Below are positions 9,001 through 18,369 of a stretch of DNA of 53,809 bases, in pieces. The notes beneath the pieces were generated by a model that searched no databases, was not told the DNA's origin, and saw only the letters and a program-made list of their open reading frames with translations. Source of the DNA: an uncultured Gimesia sp. (GTDB lineage Bacteria; Planctomycetota; Planctomycetia; Planctomycetales; Planctomycetaceae); the NCBI RefSeq assembly GCF_937910335.1, contig NZ_CALEMX010000487.1:1-53809 (forward strand), in the 5' to 3' direction. The position numbers were made by a program, and so were the translations under genes. Within the stretch, counting starts at the first letter, position 1. The number at the start of each line of letters is the position of its first letter.

Positions 9001-12000
9001 ACTGAAGTGACAGAGGGCGCCTGGAAAAACGATATGCCCATTGTGGACTCAGAGTTTGCCCGGCTATTTTTAATAAGGGTGTAGACGTACCCGGATTTTG
9101 AAATTTTCGCAAATCAATCTGAATCGCTCCTGTGATCTCTTCCGGGCGAACTTGAAACTGTGGCTCCAAATAGATCCCAACGGTGCCTGTTTCATTTGTG
9201 ATATTTTCAGGCACGATTTCAGGCAGGTTGACGGAGCGTGATTGCTTGCCAACCGACAAAGGCTGAAAAGCGACTACATTGACCTGAGTTGTATCTTTCA
9301 CATCACGTCGCAAAAATATCTTAATGCGGCGTGCTTCACCAGATCCTACAATTTCCCAGCCCCCCACGTCTGGTCCACTGACAGATTGAATGCGTAACGC
9401 TTCGGAAATTTTCAAATCAGCCTGATTCATTTCCCCTTGACGGATGCGATATTTATGTTCGCTCTGCAGTTTCATACCCGCGTCTTGAAGGATCATTGCC
9501 AGAGTTGACTTACATTGCACGACTCCCTGAATGGCGCCCCGGGCTTCTGCCGGCCGCCAGGCAATTTGAATATCGCCTCCCTGATCGATGGGAAGTTCCA
9601 GAACTGCTTTTCCTGCGACCATCTTTTTGCGATAAGAGGCTCTGGTGCCTGTCACACTGATTTGCGATTTGGGATCAGGCAGTTCCAAAGTCAATCGGCC
9701 ACTGGCTACCGCCTGCAGATCAATATGAAAACTACCTGCGATTCCCGTTTGTTGTGCTGGAAGATCAAATTCCAGATCGAGCAGATGCAAACCTGGTTTG
9801 GGTATGACAATGGAATAAAAATGCGCTGCGACTGCTTTTTTTGCGATGTTTTTTTGCTTTGGATAGGTCAGCAGCGTTGCCGTCTTCCCGTCCAGCAGTG
9901 CACTGCTCATCGCGACTTGTCCTAATGGTAAAGGTAGTGTAACAGGCTGATTGCCAACCGTGTGAATCACCAGACGTCCCGTTACATGCACAACTGCCTG
10001 ACCTGCTGCTGCCCCCGGCTGTAGTTTGGCAGCATAAAGTGCCTGACTGATGGCACCGACTGACGCGGTCGCCTGATTCACTGGCTGATCAGGGTTTGCT
10101 GCGTTCCAGAGTTTCGTAAATTCTTTTCGTGACAGAAAAACCCGCTGCGAACTTAAAGGGTCAGTACCTGCTTCATAGGGTACCACTAGATTCTGAGGCA
10201 ACCGTGGCTCAAACGTTGGCTTCTTTTGAGCAAAAACAGACGCTGATTCAAACAGTAAACTACCCAGCAAGATCAATGACACAACCGTTGCTTTTTTATG
10301 ATTCGACGAAGGAAATAATTCTTTAATCTCTGAACTAAGCTTGCGGACAATCCATTCTCCTATCCAGAAACAAACCGCCAGCATAGAACCCCAAAAGACG
10401 CCATCCAGAATTATCTGATACTTGACAGGAATCAGTGCACTGCAAGCGAATGGCAACAGCAGACCGATGAGAACCAAAGTCAGTTTTCGTAAACAGGACA
10501 TTCCCCGCATGAGCCAGAACAACCAGAACACAGCCGCGATGACTGCCACGAAGATTCTCTGACTCGTCTGTCTCTCCTGCAGTGAGAAAGCCAGCGCCAA
10601 CGGTTTTTTTTGAGGTTCTCCATAATATTGAAAAGACAGCATGCGAAAACCATCTGGCTCCGGCAAAGGAGCCACGACTGACAATCGTCCGCCTAACGCT
10701 TTTGCAGGACGTACTTCAGCCAGTTTTCCGGTCGCTTCCTTTTTGGCAGACTCTCCGGCTTGTATCGCGGGAACATTCAACCTGCTTCCTCCCATCCCTC
10801 CTTGTGCTCCACGAGATAATGTCTGGTCACCACCAAATCCACCCTTAGATCTTTCTATCAACCTTTCTTTTTCCACACCAAAAAGACTCTCACTCGCAGG
10901 AGATTCTTCAGGCAATGACAATGCTTGCGACAGGGGAACTGTAAAACCCGGTTTTGTGACAGGCGCTCTAGCTGCTGATGGTTGAGACGTCGCTGGTGCG
11001 GCCATTTCCGCTTGAACTTCGAAGACATCGTCGACACCACCAGATAAGTCCGCATCATCATTTAAATAATATGCAGAGGGTAGTTCCGCATACGAGGGGA
11101 AGCTGGCAGCTTCACGTGATTGTTGGACTGCAGGTAACATTAATGCCACCAGCACAGCCAAGATACAAAAACCGCCGATCAAGGAAGCCGCGCCAGTGAA
11201 TCCTCCTCTGCGAAACGCATACGTACAAATCAAAAGCACAACAGACACAAAGAAGATAACAAAGGCTCTACCCAGAATTTCTCTCGTTGAAAGCAGGGAA
11301 ACCTGTTGACGAATCGTTTCAATCATACCGAAACGAGTCAATGGTTGATCTGGTACGAAATCTCCGGTGCTCTCCGAAATGAATATTTCATTCGGATACA
11401 GAATGGACCATGATTGATTTAGAATCTTTAAGGGTTGGATCAAACCTGTGCCACCGACGACAGCAACCTGTGGCGGGCTTTGTGTAAATTGCCGTGTTTT
11501 ATGTACCGGCGCCCGGTTTGCATCATACAACAGTTTCAAAGTGTGAGCGCCGTCCGCTCGACTGTCCGCAGAAACGGGAACAATGAATGCCTGGCCGGTA
11601 TCACGAACTTCAACAGGTTTCTCATTCACAAGGGCAGATAATAATTGAGATTGATCTGGTAAAATGACCCGTAGAGATTGAATGCCCACTGCAGAAAAAA
11701 CCAGGAGTGCCTCGTTTTGGACTTCACCTGCATTTCCTAATACACTTTTCAGGATCAGTTGATGAGCAATTGCGGTCGGCACGGCTGTCTGATCAAAACG
11801 GGTTTCCTCAGCCTGAATCTCGTGCCCGACTCCAACAAACCGGTAAGCGGCTACGATTCGTTCTCGTGGCTGGTAAGAAACAGGCTGTTGTAATTCGGCC
11901 GCGTCAATGGATGTCAGCGACTGACCGCGCAGACCAGTCGCTTGAATTTTCAAACGCTGATCACCCTCGGCTTCAAACGCGACTTCACCATATTGACGAT

Positions 12001-14212
12001 CTGCAGACATAATCTGCAGTTGAGGAATTTTAACGATCTCCCCCACTTTCCGCAGCTGTTCTACCGTCACTGCCAGAATCTGTTTCCCACTTAAACGTCG
12101 ATCCATTTTTAACGTCCAGACGCGGACTCCATTCATTGGTTCGTCGGCGACTTGCTCGATAATTTTACCTGATGTTTTTATCAGTCGAAATTGTAGATCT
12201 GATCCCGCGCTTTCAGGAAGTGCCACCATTAACGTTCGATAACTGCCACGCTCCACATTCAGTGTCGCTTCGAAATGAGAAAACAGAGTCGTCTGATCCA
12301 ATCTGACATATTGTAAATGGTGTGCGGCTAATTGAAGTGGCTTTCTAGAGACTGACATACTGCCCGCATAGTTATCGTCTTGATACTGATATCCGAAGCG
12401 CATCCTGGGAAGCTGTTCCTGTATCGGTTCCAGATTCGTCAACCCACTGGGAATCAGATCCCAATCGCTATTGGCATTTATGACAATCGAACCTTCCAGA
12501 ATTTTTGCCTGAGGCAATTCAATTTCAGGAAGTTTCAGCAACTGACTGTCCGCTTCCGGAGGCCAGTTTTCCAGGTCACGATGGGCTAGTACCATTACTT
12601 TGGCTTCCGTATTTGCGGATAGCGCTTTGGGAAAGGTGAGTCGAATGAATTTACTGCCGGCTTCTCGAGACGATTCTTTCCAATCAATGTTTTGGTTTTG
12701 CAGAGTTGCTCCCAGTATCGTCCATTCGGCTGGAATCTTCATTTGAAATTCGAATAGAGGCGCGAACAGACTTTCTACCGTTGTGACCAATCGTAAATCC
12801 ATACCCTGCTCATTGATCTCAACAACAGTGGAAGCAGCCATTTGCACTTCAGACCGTTTTTCCTGCGTAATCAGAGTGATTCTGAATTTTGGCTGCCAGA
12901 AATCATAATCCAGACCGGGATTCACTGCAGTGCGAACGGGCGTGCCTTTCCGTTTTGGTTTCTTTTCTAGAACCTGTCGTCTGACACCATCGGCCTGCTC
13001 CACCTGCAAACGAACGCCTAACGGATAGCGAATTAATACAGATCCCACATGGGAGTTTACTTTATCAATGTAGAGATCGGGGACTTTCCAGGCTTGATCC
13101 GTTTCAGTTGTCATCACACCGCGACAGAGAATTTTTCGCTCACCCTCAATGGGTTGGCGATAATTCAGAGTAATCTCAGTTCGACGTCGATCTTTCATAC
13201 TGTCGTTTAAGATCCAGGATTCCAGGCCCGTTGATTCCACGCTGACAATTTCCAGAGATTGAGGAACACTGAGTACAATTTGATCGAGAGTCTGACCGTA
13301 GATATTGAGAGCCGACTGTGCCTGCCAGGCAACTTTTCCGGGACTCACCGAAACACCGATCGCACTCCGGGCAAACACCAGCGAATCATTTGATTGTTGA
13401 CGAGCCTGCTCTGTCATTTTTAAACTCACCTGACCTTCGCCGCCAATAGGGAAGTCGTAGACTCTTTTTTTATCAGCTGGAGCAGACGAACTTACCTTTA
13501 AATCATTTACGATAAGGTGCTGGTTTGAAGGAATTTCTATCTTGAAGTGACTGGGAATACGAGGCAGGAGTTGAAACTGGGCAACCTGATCGCTGCCTAC
13601 CGTATTCAGTGGTGCTGACATTTTTAACACAAGTTGATGTTCGCCCGGATGCTGACTAAACAACTGCAACATCGTTGTTTTCCCTGTCGAGCGTGCAATC
13701 ATCGCTGGTTTTTGATCCAACGTTACCGCTTCAACCGCTAACCCATTTAAAGGCAGATTAATTATTGTCAGCTTCTGTTTAAATTGTCGAAACGAAATCG
13801 TTGCTTCAATTAATAGCTGACGATCCGAACTTTCTGCCCGATACGTCGCAGCATGGAGAATGACATTGGACTGTGGTATCTCAACACCGCCGGAATTCAA
13901 CCTGGCTTGTTTTTTTAAAGCTTCATATTTTGACCGCGGTAGTAACACACCACTGCGATCGCGGTTTATTAAGGCGTCCAACTGATCCACTGGAATATAA
14001 ACGGCGGTCTTAGGCCATTTTTTCGGTTCGGGATTCGATGCACTTTTTTTGGCAACAGTCTTCTGCGCAGAGACAAGCTGTAGATCAAATGAACTCAGAC
14101 ATGCAATGCAACTTACCAAACACATCAAAAAACTCAAAAAGCCTTTATGATGAAGAAATAGCCGATGCGAATCGGTTGTGATCTGGCAAGAGTTTTTCGT
14201 ATTCAGAATCAT
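6089..14212 (-). CDS. Giant two-module secreted, membrane-anchored protein (about 2,707 aa)
   Basis: No named family is recognised. The order seen is: signal peptide ending near LQLVSAQK; module head A at about residues 67-99 (VYIPVDQLDALI...VLLPRSKYEAL); a long region of beta-strand character; two membrane spans at about 980-1030; a low-complexity Gly/Ala/Pro/Ser linker; two or three further spans at about 1217-1290; a second signal-peptide-like stretch ending ASVFAQKK at about 1310-1332; module head B at about 1340-1374 (VFLSRKEFTKLW); a second beta-rich region; a Lys/Gln-rich helical stretch; and C-terminal spans at 2628-2706. I start at 14212 (MILNTKN) because GAGG lies 6 bases upstream; the ATG at 14224 has none. 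The reading frame is uninterrupted. The minus-strand neighbour upstream encodes a one-module relative. A cell-envelope role is inference. Confidence 0.88.
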   Translation of the reverse strand: MILNTKNSCQITTDSHRLFLHHKGFLSFLMCLVSCIACLSSFDLQLVSAQKTVAKKSASNPEPKKWPKTAVYIPVDQLDALINRDRSGVLLPRSKYEALKKQARLNSGGVEIPQSNVILHAATYRAESSDRQLLIEATISFRQFKQKLTIINLPLNGLAVEAVTLDQKPAMIARSTGKTTMLQLFSQHPGEHQLVLKMSAPLNTVGSDQVAQFQLLPRIPSHFKIEIPSNQHLIVNDLKVSSSAPADKKRVYDFPIGGEGQVSLKMTEQARQQSNDSLVFARSAIGVSVSPGKVAWQAQSALNIYGQTLDQIVLSVPQSLEIVSVESTGLESWILNDSMKDRRRTEITLNYRQPIEGERKILCRGVMTTETDQAWKVPDLYIDKVNSHVGSVLIRYPLGVRLQVEQADGVRRQVLEKKPKRKGTPVRTAVNPGLDYDFWQPKFRITLITQEKRSEVQMAASTVVEINEQGMDLRLVTTVESLFAPLFEFQMKIPAEWTILGATLQNQNIDWKESSREAGSKFIRLTFPKALSANTEAKVMVLAHRDLENWPPEADSQLLKLPEIELPQAKILEGSIVINANSDWDLIPSGLTNLEPIQEQLPRMRFGYQYQDDNYAGSMSVSRKPLQLAAHHLQYVRLDQTTLFSHFEATLNVERGSYRTLMVALPESAGSDLQFRLIKTSGKIIEQVADEPMNGVRVWTLKMDRRLSGKQILAVTVEQLRKVGEIVKIPQLQIMSADRQYGEVAFEAEGDQRLKIQATGLRGQSLTSIDAAELQQPVSYQPRERIVAAYRFVGVGHEIQAEETRFDQTAVPTAIAHQLILKSVLGNAGEVQNEALLVFSAVGIQSLRVILPDQSQLLSALVNEKPVEVRDTGQAFIVPVSADSRADGAHTLKLLYDANRAPVHKTRQFTQSPPQVAVVGGTGLIQPLKILNQSWSILYPNEIFISESTGDFVPDQPLTRFGMIETIRQQVSLLSTREILGRAFVIFFVSVVLLICTYAFRRGGFTGAASLIGGFCILAVLVALMLPAVQQSREAASFPSYAELPSAYYLNDDADLSGGVDDVFEVQAEMAAPATSQPSAARAPVTKPGFTVPLSQALSLPEESPASESLFGVEKERLIERSKGGFGGDQTLSRGAQGGMGGSRLNVPAIQAGESAKKEATGKLAEVRPAKALGGRLSVVAPLPEPDGFRMLSFQYYGEPQKKPLALAFSLQERQTSQRIFVAVIAAVFWLFWLMRGMSCLRKLTLVLIGLLLPFACSALIPVKYQIILDGVFWGSMLAVCFWIGEWIVRKLSSEIKELFPSSNHKKATVVSLILLGSLLFESASVFAQKKPTFEPRLPQNLVVPYEAGTDPLSSQRVFLSRKEFTKLWNAANPDQPVNQATASVGAISQALYAAKLQPGAAAGQAVVHVTGRLVIHTVGNQPVTLPLPLGQVAMSSALLDGKTATLLTYPKQKNIAKKAVAAHFYSIVIPKPGLHLLDLEFDLPAQQTGIAGSFHIDLQAVASGRLTLELPDPKSQISVTGTRASYRKKMVAGKAVLELPIDQGGDIQIAWRPAEARGAIQGVVQCKSTLAMILQDAGMKLQSEHKYRIRQGEMNQADLKISEALRIQSVSGPDVGGWEIVGSGEARRIKIFLRRDVKDTTQVNVVAFQPLSVGKQSRSVNLPEIVPENITNETGTVGIYLEPQFQVRPEEITGAIQIDLRKFQNPGTSTPLLKIAGQTLSPQWAYRFSRRPLSLQFLVTRRQAEKQAIAEHAVLVSQRKMSLSSRVRYQLKGIPESTFVVELPETYLVLNVNAAGLDDWYVIEQNADDMRVLVFEFKELKTNQVEVVFDGVIPREGNQREAEVMMPTPLGVSSVRSDLAIWCDESLVARAPELKDWRAISADDLSAELKGQQSRLPQFAFRSSAELPEWVKLDISPAQPVITANSLVMTTVGNVSVSHTVGIRWSIQGAATDKFSFTTPAWLGEHLDFRGESIRQVDKRVIGGTIVQWTVSLQDSVEGSYFITAESTLSPPTSGQIEIPQVRVMDTSGKVDPQTTELEIQQHFLMLVNHSWARLSLMNPESIASIDRQEMPLKINDSLANQAMELARIIQNGKPPTYQIQQFQADQGAAAAVNLSELTTVLANDGSWKTHADYRLRNRSRQFLAVRLPENTQVLSAFVKDVPTAPVVLKDDAKLKNKNEVIYLIALPKGSAADLSFSVNLILAGRLTSPLPKGAFRWSAEAIDLQPPQIVIPAEDADYGIPVAQTKWTVYVPDEYSATALLDDPRTNMTPVESIDDEGLSISNLNNDVKNLYSVYTGSKSDRVRGRVVRNLKQLEQKLERAANPTNSREGKQIKQQISEIQLKEQQRQEQRKKILGFSKDKDGQADFDSEETFNQLVIGNNTDLYNANGRPRLQTKQNTLAQAHAGTPIGKPGVPHEITDSKSQLKGFFYSAGKGKSDAKKQKGGKSQSADGRALRRQQSLLNANEQIQSNLSTQQLGQMPKNSPFGLNEKLSLGKNPNASAGDEQTRKWKLQFKNREGRNQAIQKEKNVWYQLNDIEEAPNLPLGGPASLKSHTIRNSDSSKRPYSGNHFIVDVGKGRGDQQTAWTQAGGISLKFEIPLKGHKLVFSKINGQPKLALNVRSENTYKMGSAVLWTLFWSVILIGLVWSVSRCPQSASAQKGLGAIMIFIGLAGWLLLSGGIAAFAMVCFVSGVICFAYRYVKQTA

Positions 14213-14269
14213 GGCGAACCTCATTGAAGTTTGTCGCTCACTATTTGTCTTATTTATTCATACATTAAC

Positions 14270-14297
14270 GATGCCTGTCTTGGGTAAAACAGGCATC
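14270..14297 (-). terminator. Perfect 9-bp inverted repeat between the two giant genes
   Basis: GATGCCTGT and ACAGGCATC form a perfect 9-bp stem around a 10-base loop in the 84-base gap between the two giant genes. It lies just past the stop of the 1,179-aa gene on the minus strand. No T-run follows, so it may be a weak terminator, an mRNA-stabilising stem or an attenuator setting the ratio of the two proteins. Confidence 0.5.
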
Positions 14298-14308
14298 ACA
14301 AATTGTCT

Positions 14309-17300
14309 CTACTCGTTATCTGATTGATCTTGCAGGAAATCATCAAATACACCCGGAGGCGGAATCACAGCCGTTGAATGACCACTGACATTGATTGCTG
14401 GTTTCTGTGAATCAGACAAAACATGCGGCTTACCTGATATAGAGGATTGTCCGGAAAACGCATACAAAATCCATAAAACCAGCAGTGTATATATTCCAAA
14501 GCGGGCTGCATAAACACCATACAGGATTATGTCAGCGTTGTTTAATGAGACCAGCGCGAGAATAAATACTACGAAAATCAGGGTAGCTACTTTATTAACC
14601 CATGATTTTTTTCGCATCACAAAAGCAATCGCGACCAAAGCAAAACTCAGCACCCAGGAAACATTGGAGAGTTTCCACCATGAGACAGCGATTTCACTAC
14701 TGTCGCCTAAACGAGTAAAAGTAAATGCACGGCCTTCAGTGGGAAAGTCGATCAAGGAACCGGCTGTGGCACCAATCCATGAATCAAAGGCATTCCCTGA
14801 AACCTTCTTCCCTCCCCGTTTGGGAATGATGCCAGCAAGAGAAGGTGGATCCGCGAGTTCAAACTCGTCAGAGACACTCACCAGAGCGTACTGCTCTGGA
14901 ACCCAGATTGCTGACTTTAATTGTTGAACAACCACATTCTCGCCAGTCGTCCCACCAAATCGAGGTAGTGGCAGTTTCAAGTTGCCACCCCATGAATCAG
15001 TGATCCGGGGCACGGGTTTCTTGAAAATCAGGCTAATCAAAAATGATTGATCTGAAGCTTGATCGCGCGCCACATTTATAAAGTAAGTGGACCAACCCAC
15101 TTCCTTTTGGCCTTGCTCATCTTTTTCCAGAGGAACTGGTTGACCGGCTACAGTAACACTGAGAGGCTCCATGCCTTCCGGCAAAGCCACTTTTAGCTGT
15201 TGACGTTCACTAGACTTCATTAAATATCGACAACGATAGGTTGAATGCCCTTCCTTGCTCACGACCACTTCTACCAGTGATTTCAAAATGATTGTTTCCA
15301 CAACTTCCTGAATTTTGTGTCGTGTAGATGCGAGTTCCAGAGTCACTGGCTGATTATAGTAGCGATAAGCCAGGAAACCTTCCTGAGGTAAATACTTCAA
15401 CTCACGAATATCGATCGGATCCAGCAGCTCGTCCAATTGAGATGTTGAAACAGAAAGAGTTTTCGATTTTCTGACGGATATCTCTCCATAAACCCTGGAT
15501 AACGGAACAGACCGAGATCGCTGTTGATCTTCCGTTTTTTCCAGACCGAGTACTTTCAATGGCTGCAGAATGATTTTCTTCAGCGAAAGTTCTTCTGTTT
15601 CATTTTCCTTTGCCACTTTCTTTTCGTTGTCAGCCTTCGCTTCTGCCTTATCACCTTCCGCATCTTTGGCAACTTCTTTTTTCACGGGCTTTGGCACAGA
15701 AGCTAACATGCCCGGGGTGATGTCATAGCGAACTTCAATCGAATAAGGCCCTTGTACATTCCGCTGCGTAGTAACAGTCCAGATAACCCAACCACCATCG
15801 ACGGCCTTTTCGGAACGGCTCTTCTGCTTGATCGAGGGAGCTGGTGCTGCAGACAATAATCGAATCTGAATCAAGTCGGCGATTGCTTCGGGTACAGCAA
15901 ATCGAAAAGTATCTATGCCCGCGTATTGTACCTGGTAATTGACTCTCGTTGTCACTTCTGCAATTTGTTCTTTGACATCGACACTGGTTGCCACGTCTGC
16001 TACGAGTCGTGTTGGCTTAATTCGAATCTGAACCGGAATCATGACCGGACGACGATTGTAATCCCAAAGTGAAGCCAACGACATGTTGGCGGCCTGTGAC
16101 CGCGTTGTATTGGTAGCAGGCTGCGCACCAATCACGTCGGGATTGTTAATAATCAGTTCCATTGATTCCGGCGCAAAAACGGCAATCTGACCCGTTTCCC
16201 GTTCGATGTTCGTGGGTTCCAATAATGGAACATTAATTTTTGAATCCTGTTCTCCCTGATTGAAATCCTGATGACCACGAATCTGTAGTTTGAGTTTCCC
16301 CTGATACTTTTGCAGTAATGAGATTGTTAACAGCCGAGACTTTTTATCAAAGTTATATTCTTTCAATCCCGCGACATTGACTGAGTCGATTTCGAGTTGA
16401 GCGGGGACCTTCAGTTGAAATGAAAATATGCCTGCCCGTTGAATATCATAATCCAGTAAGGCACCCAGTTTTATTTCATCTTCACCAAAAAAGCACTCCG
16501 TCAGTTGATTCACAAATATACGAGGTTTCAGGGGTTGTACGCTGATTTGCAACTTTGCTGAAGGGTTAAAGAACCGGTAATAGATTGCGTTTGGTCTTTG
16601 AATACTTGCAGGCATCCCGGTCGCTTCACTGCGCGTTACTCCCTCGGAACTGGTAACGGAAAACGTCATCGTTTCTCCGGGAACAATGGCAATCTGACCA
16701 CTTTCCCTGATGACATCCAGTGCATGAATTCCATTCGTGGTTGCGTCAGAGAAACCTAAGATTTCAAATGCTTCTTCCGGGATTTCCTTTTCTGTATGCA
16801 CTTGAATCATCGCACCATTTTGTAACTTATTGAGGAACTCCACCGAGATGACTTGCCTGTTCTCTGCTTTCTCTACTTTCCAACTTTTAATTTTTGTATT
16901 GGAGGAAGAGAGATCCAGAATACGATCATTGAGAGGAACCGCGATCCGCGCACTCTGCATATCGCCTCTGAGAACGTCGTATTTCAATGACGCCTGTGTA
17001 TGGATCAAACCATCTCGTATGGAAACCAGAGTGGAGTTTTCGACACTAGCCAGTAAATCCATTTCCGGTTTAGTGCTTTCACGGGGGTACCAGAGAACGG
17101 AGATTTGATTTGTAGCCCCCAAAGTCGACTTGACCATTGTTGAGGTTTTCGTTGATTCGATGGGAAGCCTGACTAACTGTGGTGTAATTTTTACTGTCTG
17201 GTCCGCTTCCGGAATCGACAATTCCAATGTCGTGATCCCCACTGTCGGACATTCAAACTGAAAACTGCGGCCTTCAGGTGAATTTTTCACACGCGTTAAC

Positions 17301-17848
17301 AGCTCAATCTGTACCTGATGTTCCCCTTTTTCGGAAAGCAGTAGTGCATAACTACCATTACCTGTTCCCCGCAAAAAGACTTTGGACTTCCCGGAAGTTA
17401 CTTTTCCAATGGCGGCCTTTCCAAATCTTAGCGGAACTTCCACCCAGGGGTCACCCATCACCTGAACCGTCAGGTTACAGTTGATACGGACGACATTTTC
17501 TTCAATCGTTCCGGTATACGATGAATTTGTAACGACGGCTTTGACCGGAAAGTGGAAACCCCCATCGGTATTGATTCCAGCCGCTTGAGACCAGAGATTT
17601 AAATATTCCAGATACGGCATGAAAATCGTCGCATCGGACTTGTTGAATACTTCCTTAATATTTTTAAAGGGGACATAAATCAGGCGATCCCAGTCATTCT
17701 CTTCTTTCGCAGTTTTTTCCGGATCATTCACTCCAGGCTTACCTGCATCTACCGGTGCCTGTGCCATCGAAAATTGGGTAATCCCAAGAGTCAGGGAGGC
17801 AATGAACGAAAAAAGGAAGAAACGAGGTGTGAATCTCAGATATCGCAT
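14309..17848 (-). CDS. Large single-module secreted, membrane-anchored protein (about 1,179 aa)
   Basis: This is a relative of the downstream giant protein; no named family is recognised. It has a signal peptide ending near QFSMAQAP, a module head at about residues 53-85 (IYVPFKNIKEVF...IFMPYLEYLNLW) like the two heads in the giant protein, a long beta-rich extracytoplasmic part, a Lys/Glu/Ala-rich linker (KKEVAKDAEGDKAEAKAD), a second beta-rich part with IWVPEQY (compare VYVPDEY in the giant protein), and three or so C-terminal membrane spans. The start at 17848 (MRYLRF) is supported by AAGGTGG five bases upstream; the track start at 17875 is not. It lies first on the minus strand and is probably co-transcribed with the giant gene. 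The function is unknown. Confidence 0.87.
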   Translation of the reverse strand: MRYLRFTPRFFLFSFIASLTLGITQFSMAQAPVDAGKPGVNDPEKTAKEENDWDRLIYVPFKNIKEVFNKSDATIFMPYLEYLNLWSQAAGINTDGGFHFPVKAVVTNSSYTGTIEENVVRINCNLTVQVMGDPWVEVPLRFGKAAIGKVTSGKSKVFLRGTGNGSYALLLSEKGEHQVQIELLTRVKNSPEGRSFQFECPTVGITTLELSIPEADQTVKITPQLVRLPIESTKTSTMVKSTLGATNQISVLWYPRESTKPEMDLLASVENSTLVSIRDGLIHTQASLKYDVLRGDMQSARIAVPLNDRILDLSSSNTKIKSWKVEKAENRQVISVEFLNKLQNGAMIQVHTEKEIPEEAFEILGFSDATTNGIHALDVIRESGQIAIVPGETMTFSVTSSEGVTRSEATGMPASIQRPNAIYYRFFNPSAKLQISVQPLKPRIFVNQLTECFFGEDEIKLGALLDYDIQRAGIFSFQLKVPAQLEIDSVNVAGLKEYNFDKKSRLLTISLLQKYQGKLKLQIRGHQDFNQGEQDSKINVPLLEPTNIERETGQIAVFAPESMELIINNPDVIGAQPATNTTRSQAANMSLASLWDYNRRPVMIPVQIRIKPTRLVADVATSVDVKEQIAEVTTRVNYQVQYAGIDTFRFAVPEAIADLIQIRLLSAAPAPSIKQKSRSEKAVDGGWVIWTVTTQRNVQGPYSIEVRYDITPGMLASVPKPVKKEVAKDAEGDKAEAKADNEKKVAKENETEELSLKKIILQPLKVLGLEKTEDQQRSRSVPLSRVYGEISVRKSKTLSVSTSQLDELLDPIDIRELKYLPQEGFLAYRYYNQPVTLELASTRHKIQEVVETIILKSLVEVVVSKEGHSTYRCRYLMKSSERQQLKVALPEGMEPLSVTVAGQPVPLEKDEQGQKEVGWSTYFINVARDQASDQSFLISLIFKKPVPRITDSWGGNLKLPLPRFGGTTGENVVVQQLKSAIWVPEQYALVSVSDEFELADPPSLAGIIPKRGGKKVSGNAFDSWIGATAGSLIDFPTEGRAFTFTRLGDSSEIAVSWWKLSNVSWVLSFALVAIAFVMRKKSWVNKVATLIFVVFILALVSLNNADIILYGVYAARFGIYTLLVLWILYAFSGQSSISGKPHVLSDSQKPAINVSGHSTAVIPPPGVFDDFLQDQSDNE

Positions 17849-18369
17849 ATTATCCACCTTTTGTACATTATTCATTACCCTGCCATAATGTGAGAATAGA
17901 CAGCAAACAGGGCAATCGCGTAAAAAGCGTTAAATTAAGAGTTTACAGAGTCCAGTATAGTTTTTTTCACTCGTTGTCTGAAAGATTGGACGTAAGTGAG
18001 ACTAGTGAAATTGCGAAAAAAACGAAACTTTTCTACAAATCTGTTACGCAATTCAAGAAGCTCCAGTCAATCTCGCTCTCTAAAACAAGACGTTTGAAGG
18101 GCTGTTCTCAAACGAATCAGGTGATAAGGGAAGCTTTTCTCAGTCTGGCAAATCTCAAAAAAACATCGGTTTACCGATACAGGAAGCAGTGATAAACATC
18201 TTCCGGAGCAAGAAGCGTGCACAAATCAATATTTCACACAGGATTATGGCTCCCGCGTTTCCTGCTTGCTTCATAAACAAAAGCCATTAAAGTTTTGTTT
18301 TGCTGAATTGAATCCAGTGGAATCGCATTACATTCTCATTGAAGAACACCATTCAGGAATCGTGCCGAC
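17849..18369. promoter_or_regulatory. Divergent intergenic region
   Basis: About 520 bases separate the divergent starts of the large secreted protein and the ceramidase-like gene, so promoters for both should lie here. The only structure I see is ATCGGT-TT-ACCGAT at 18165-18178, a compact inverted repeat that could be an operator. A 100-codon ORF at 17890-18192 is Lys/Ser-rich, has no recognisable domain and is probably not a gene. No convincing -35/-10 pair was identified. Confidence 0.35.

Noticed and set aside
9515-9925. 136-codon plus-strand ORF inside the giant gene, and several similar ones
   Set aside because: They are antisense to an uninterrupted coding frame and have Cys/His-rich random-looking translations; shadow ORFs.
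17890-18192. 100-codon plus-strand ORF in the large divergent gap
   Set aside because: Lys/Ser-rich composition without any recognisable domain, no clear Shine-Dalgarno, and it occupies the likely promoter region of two genes.
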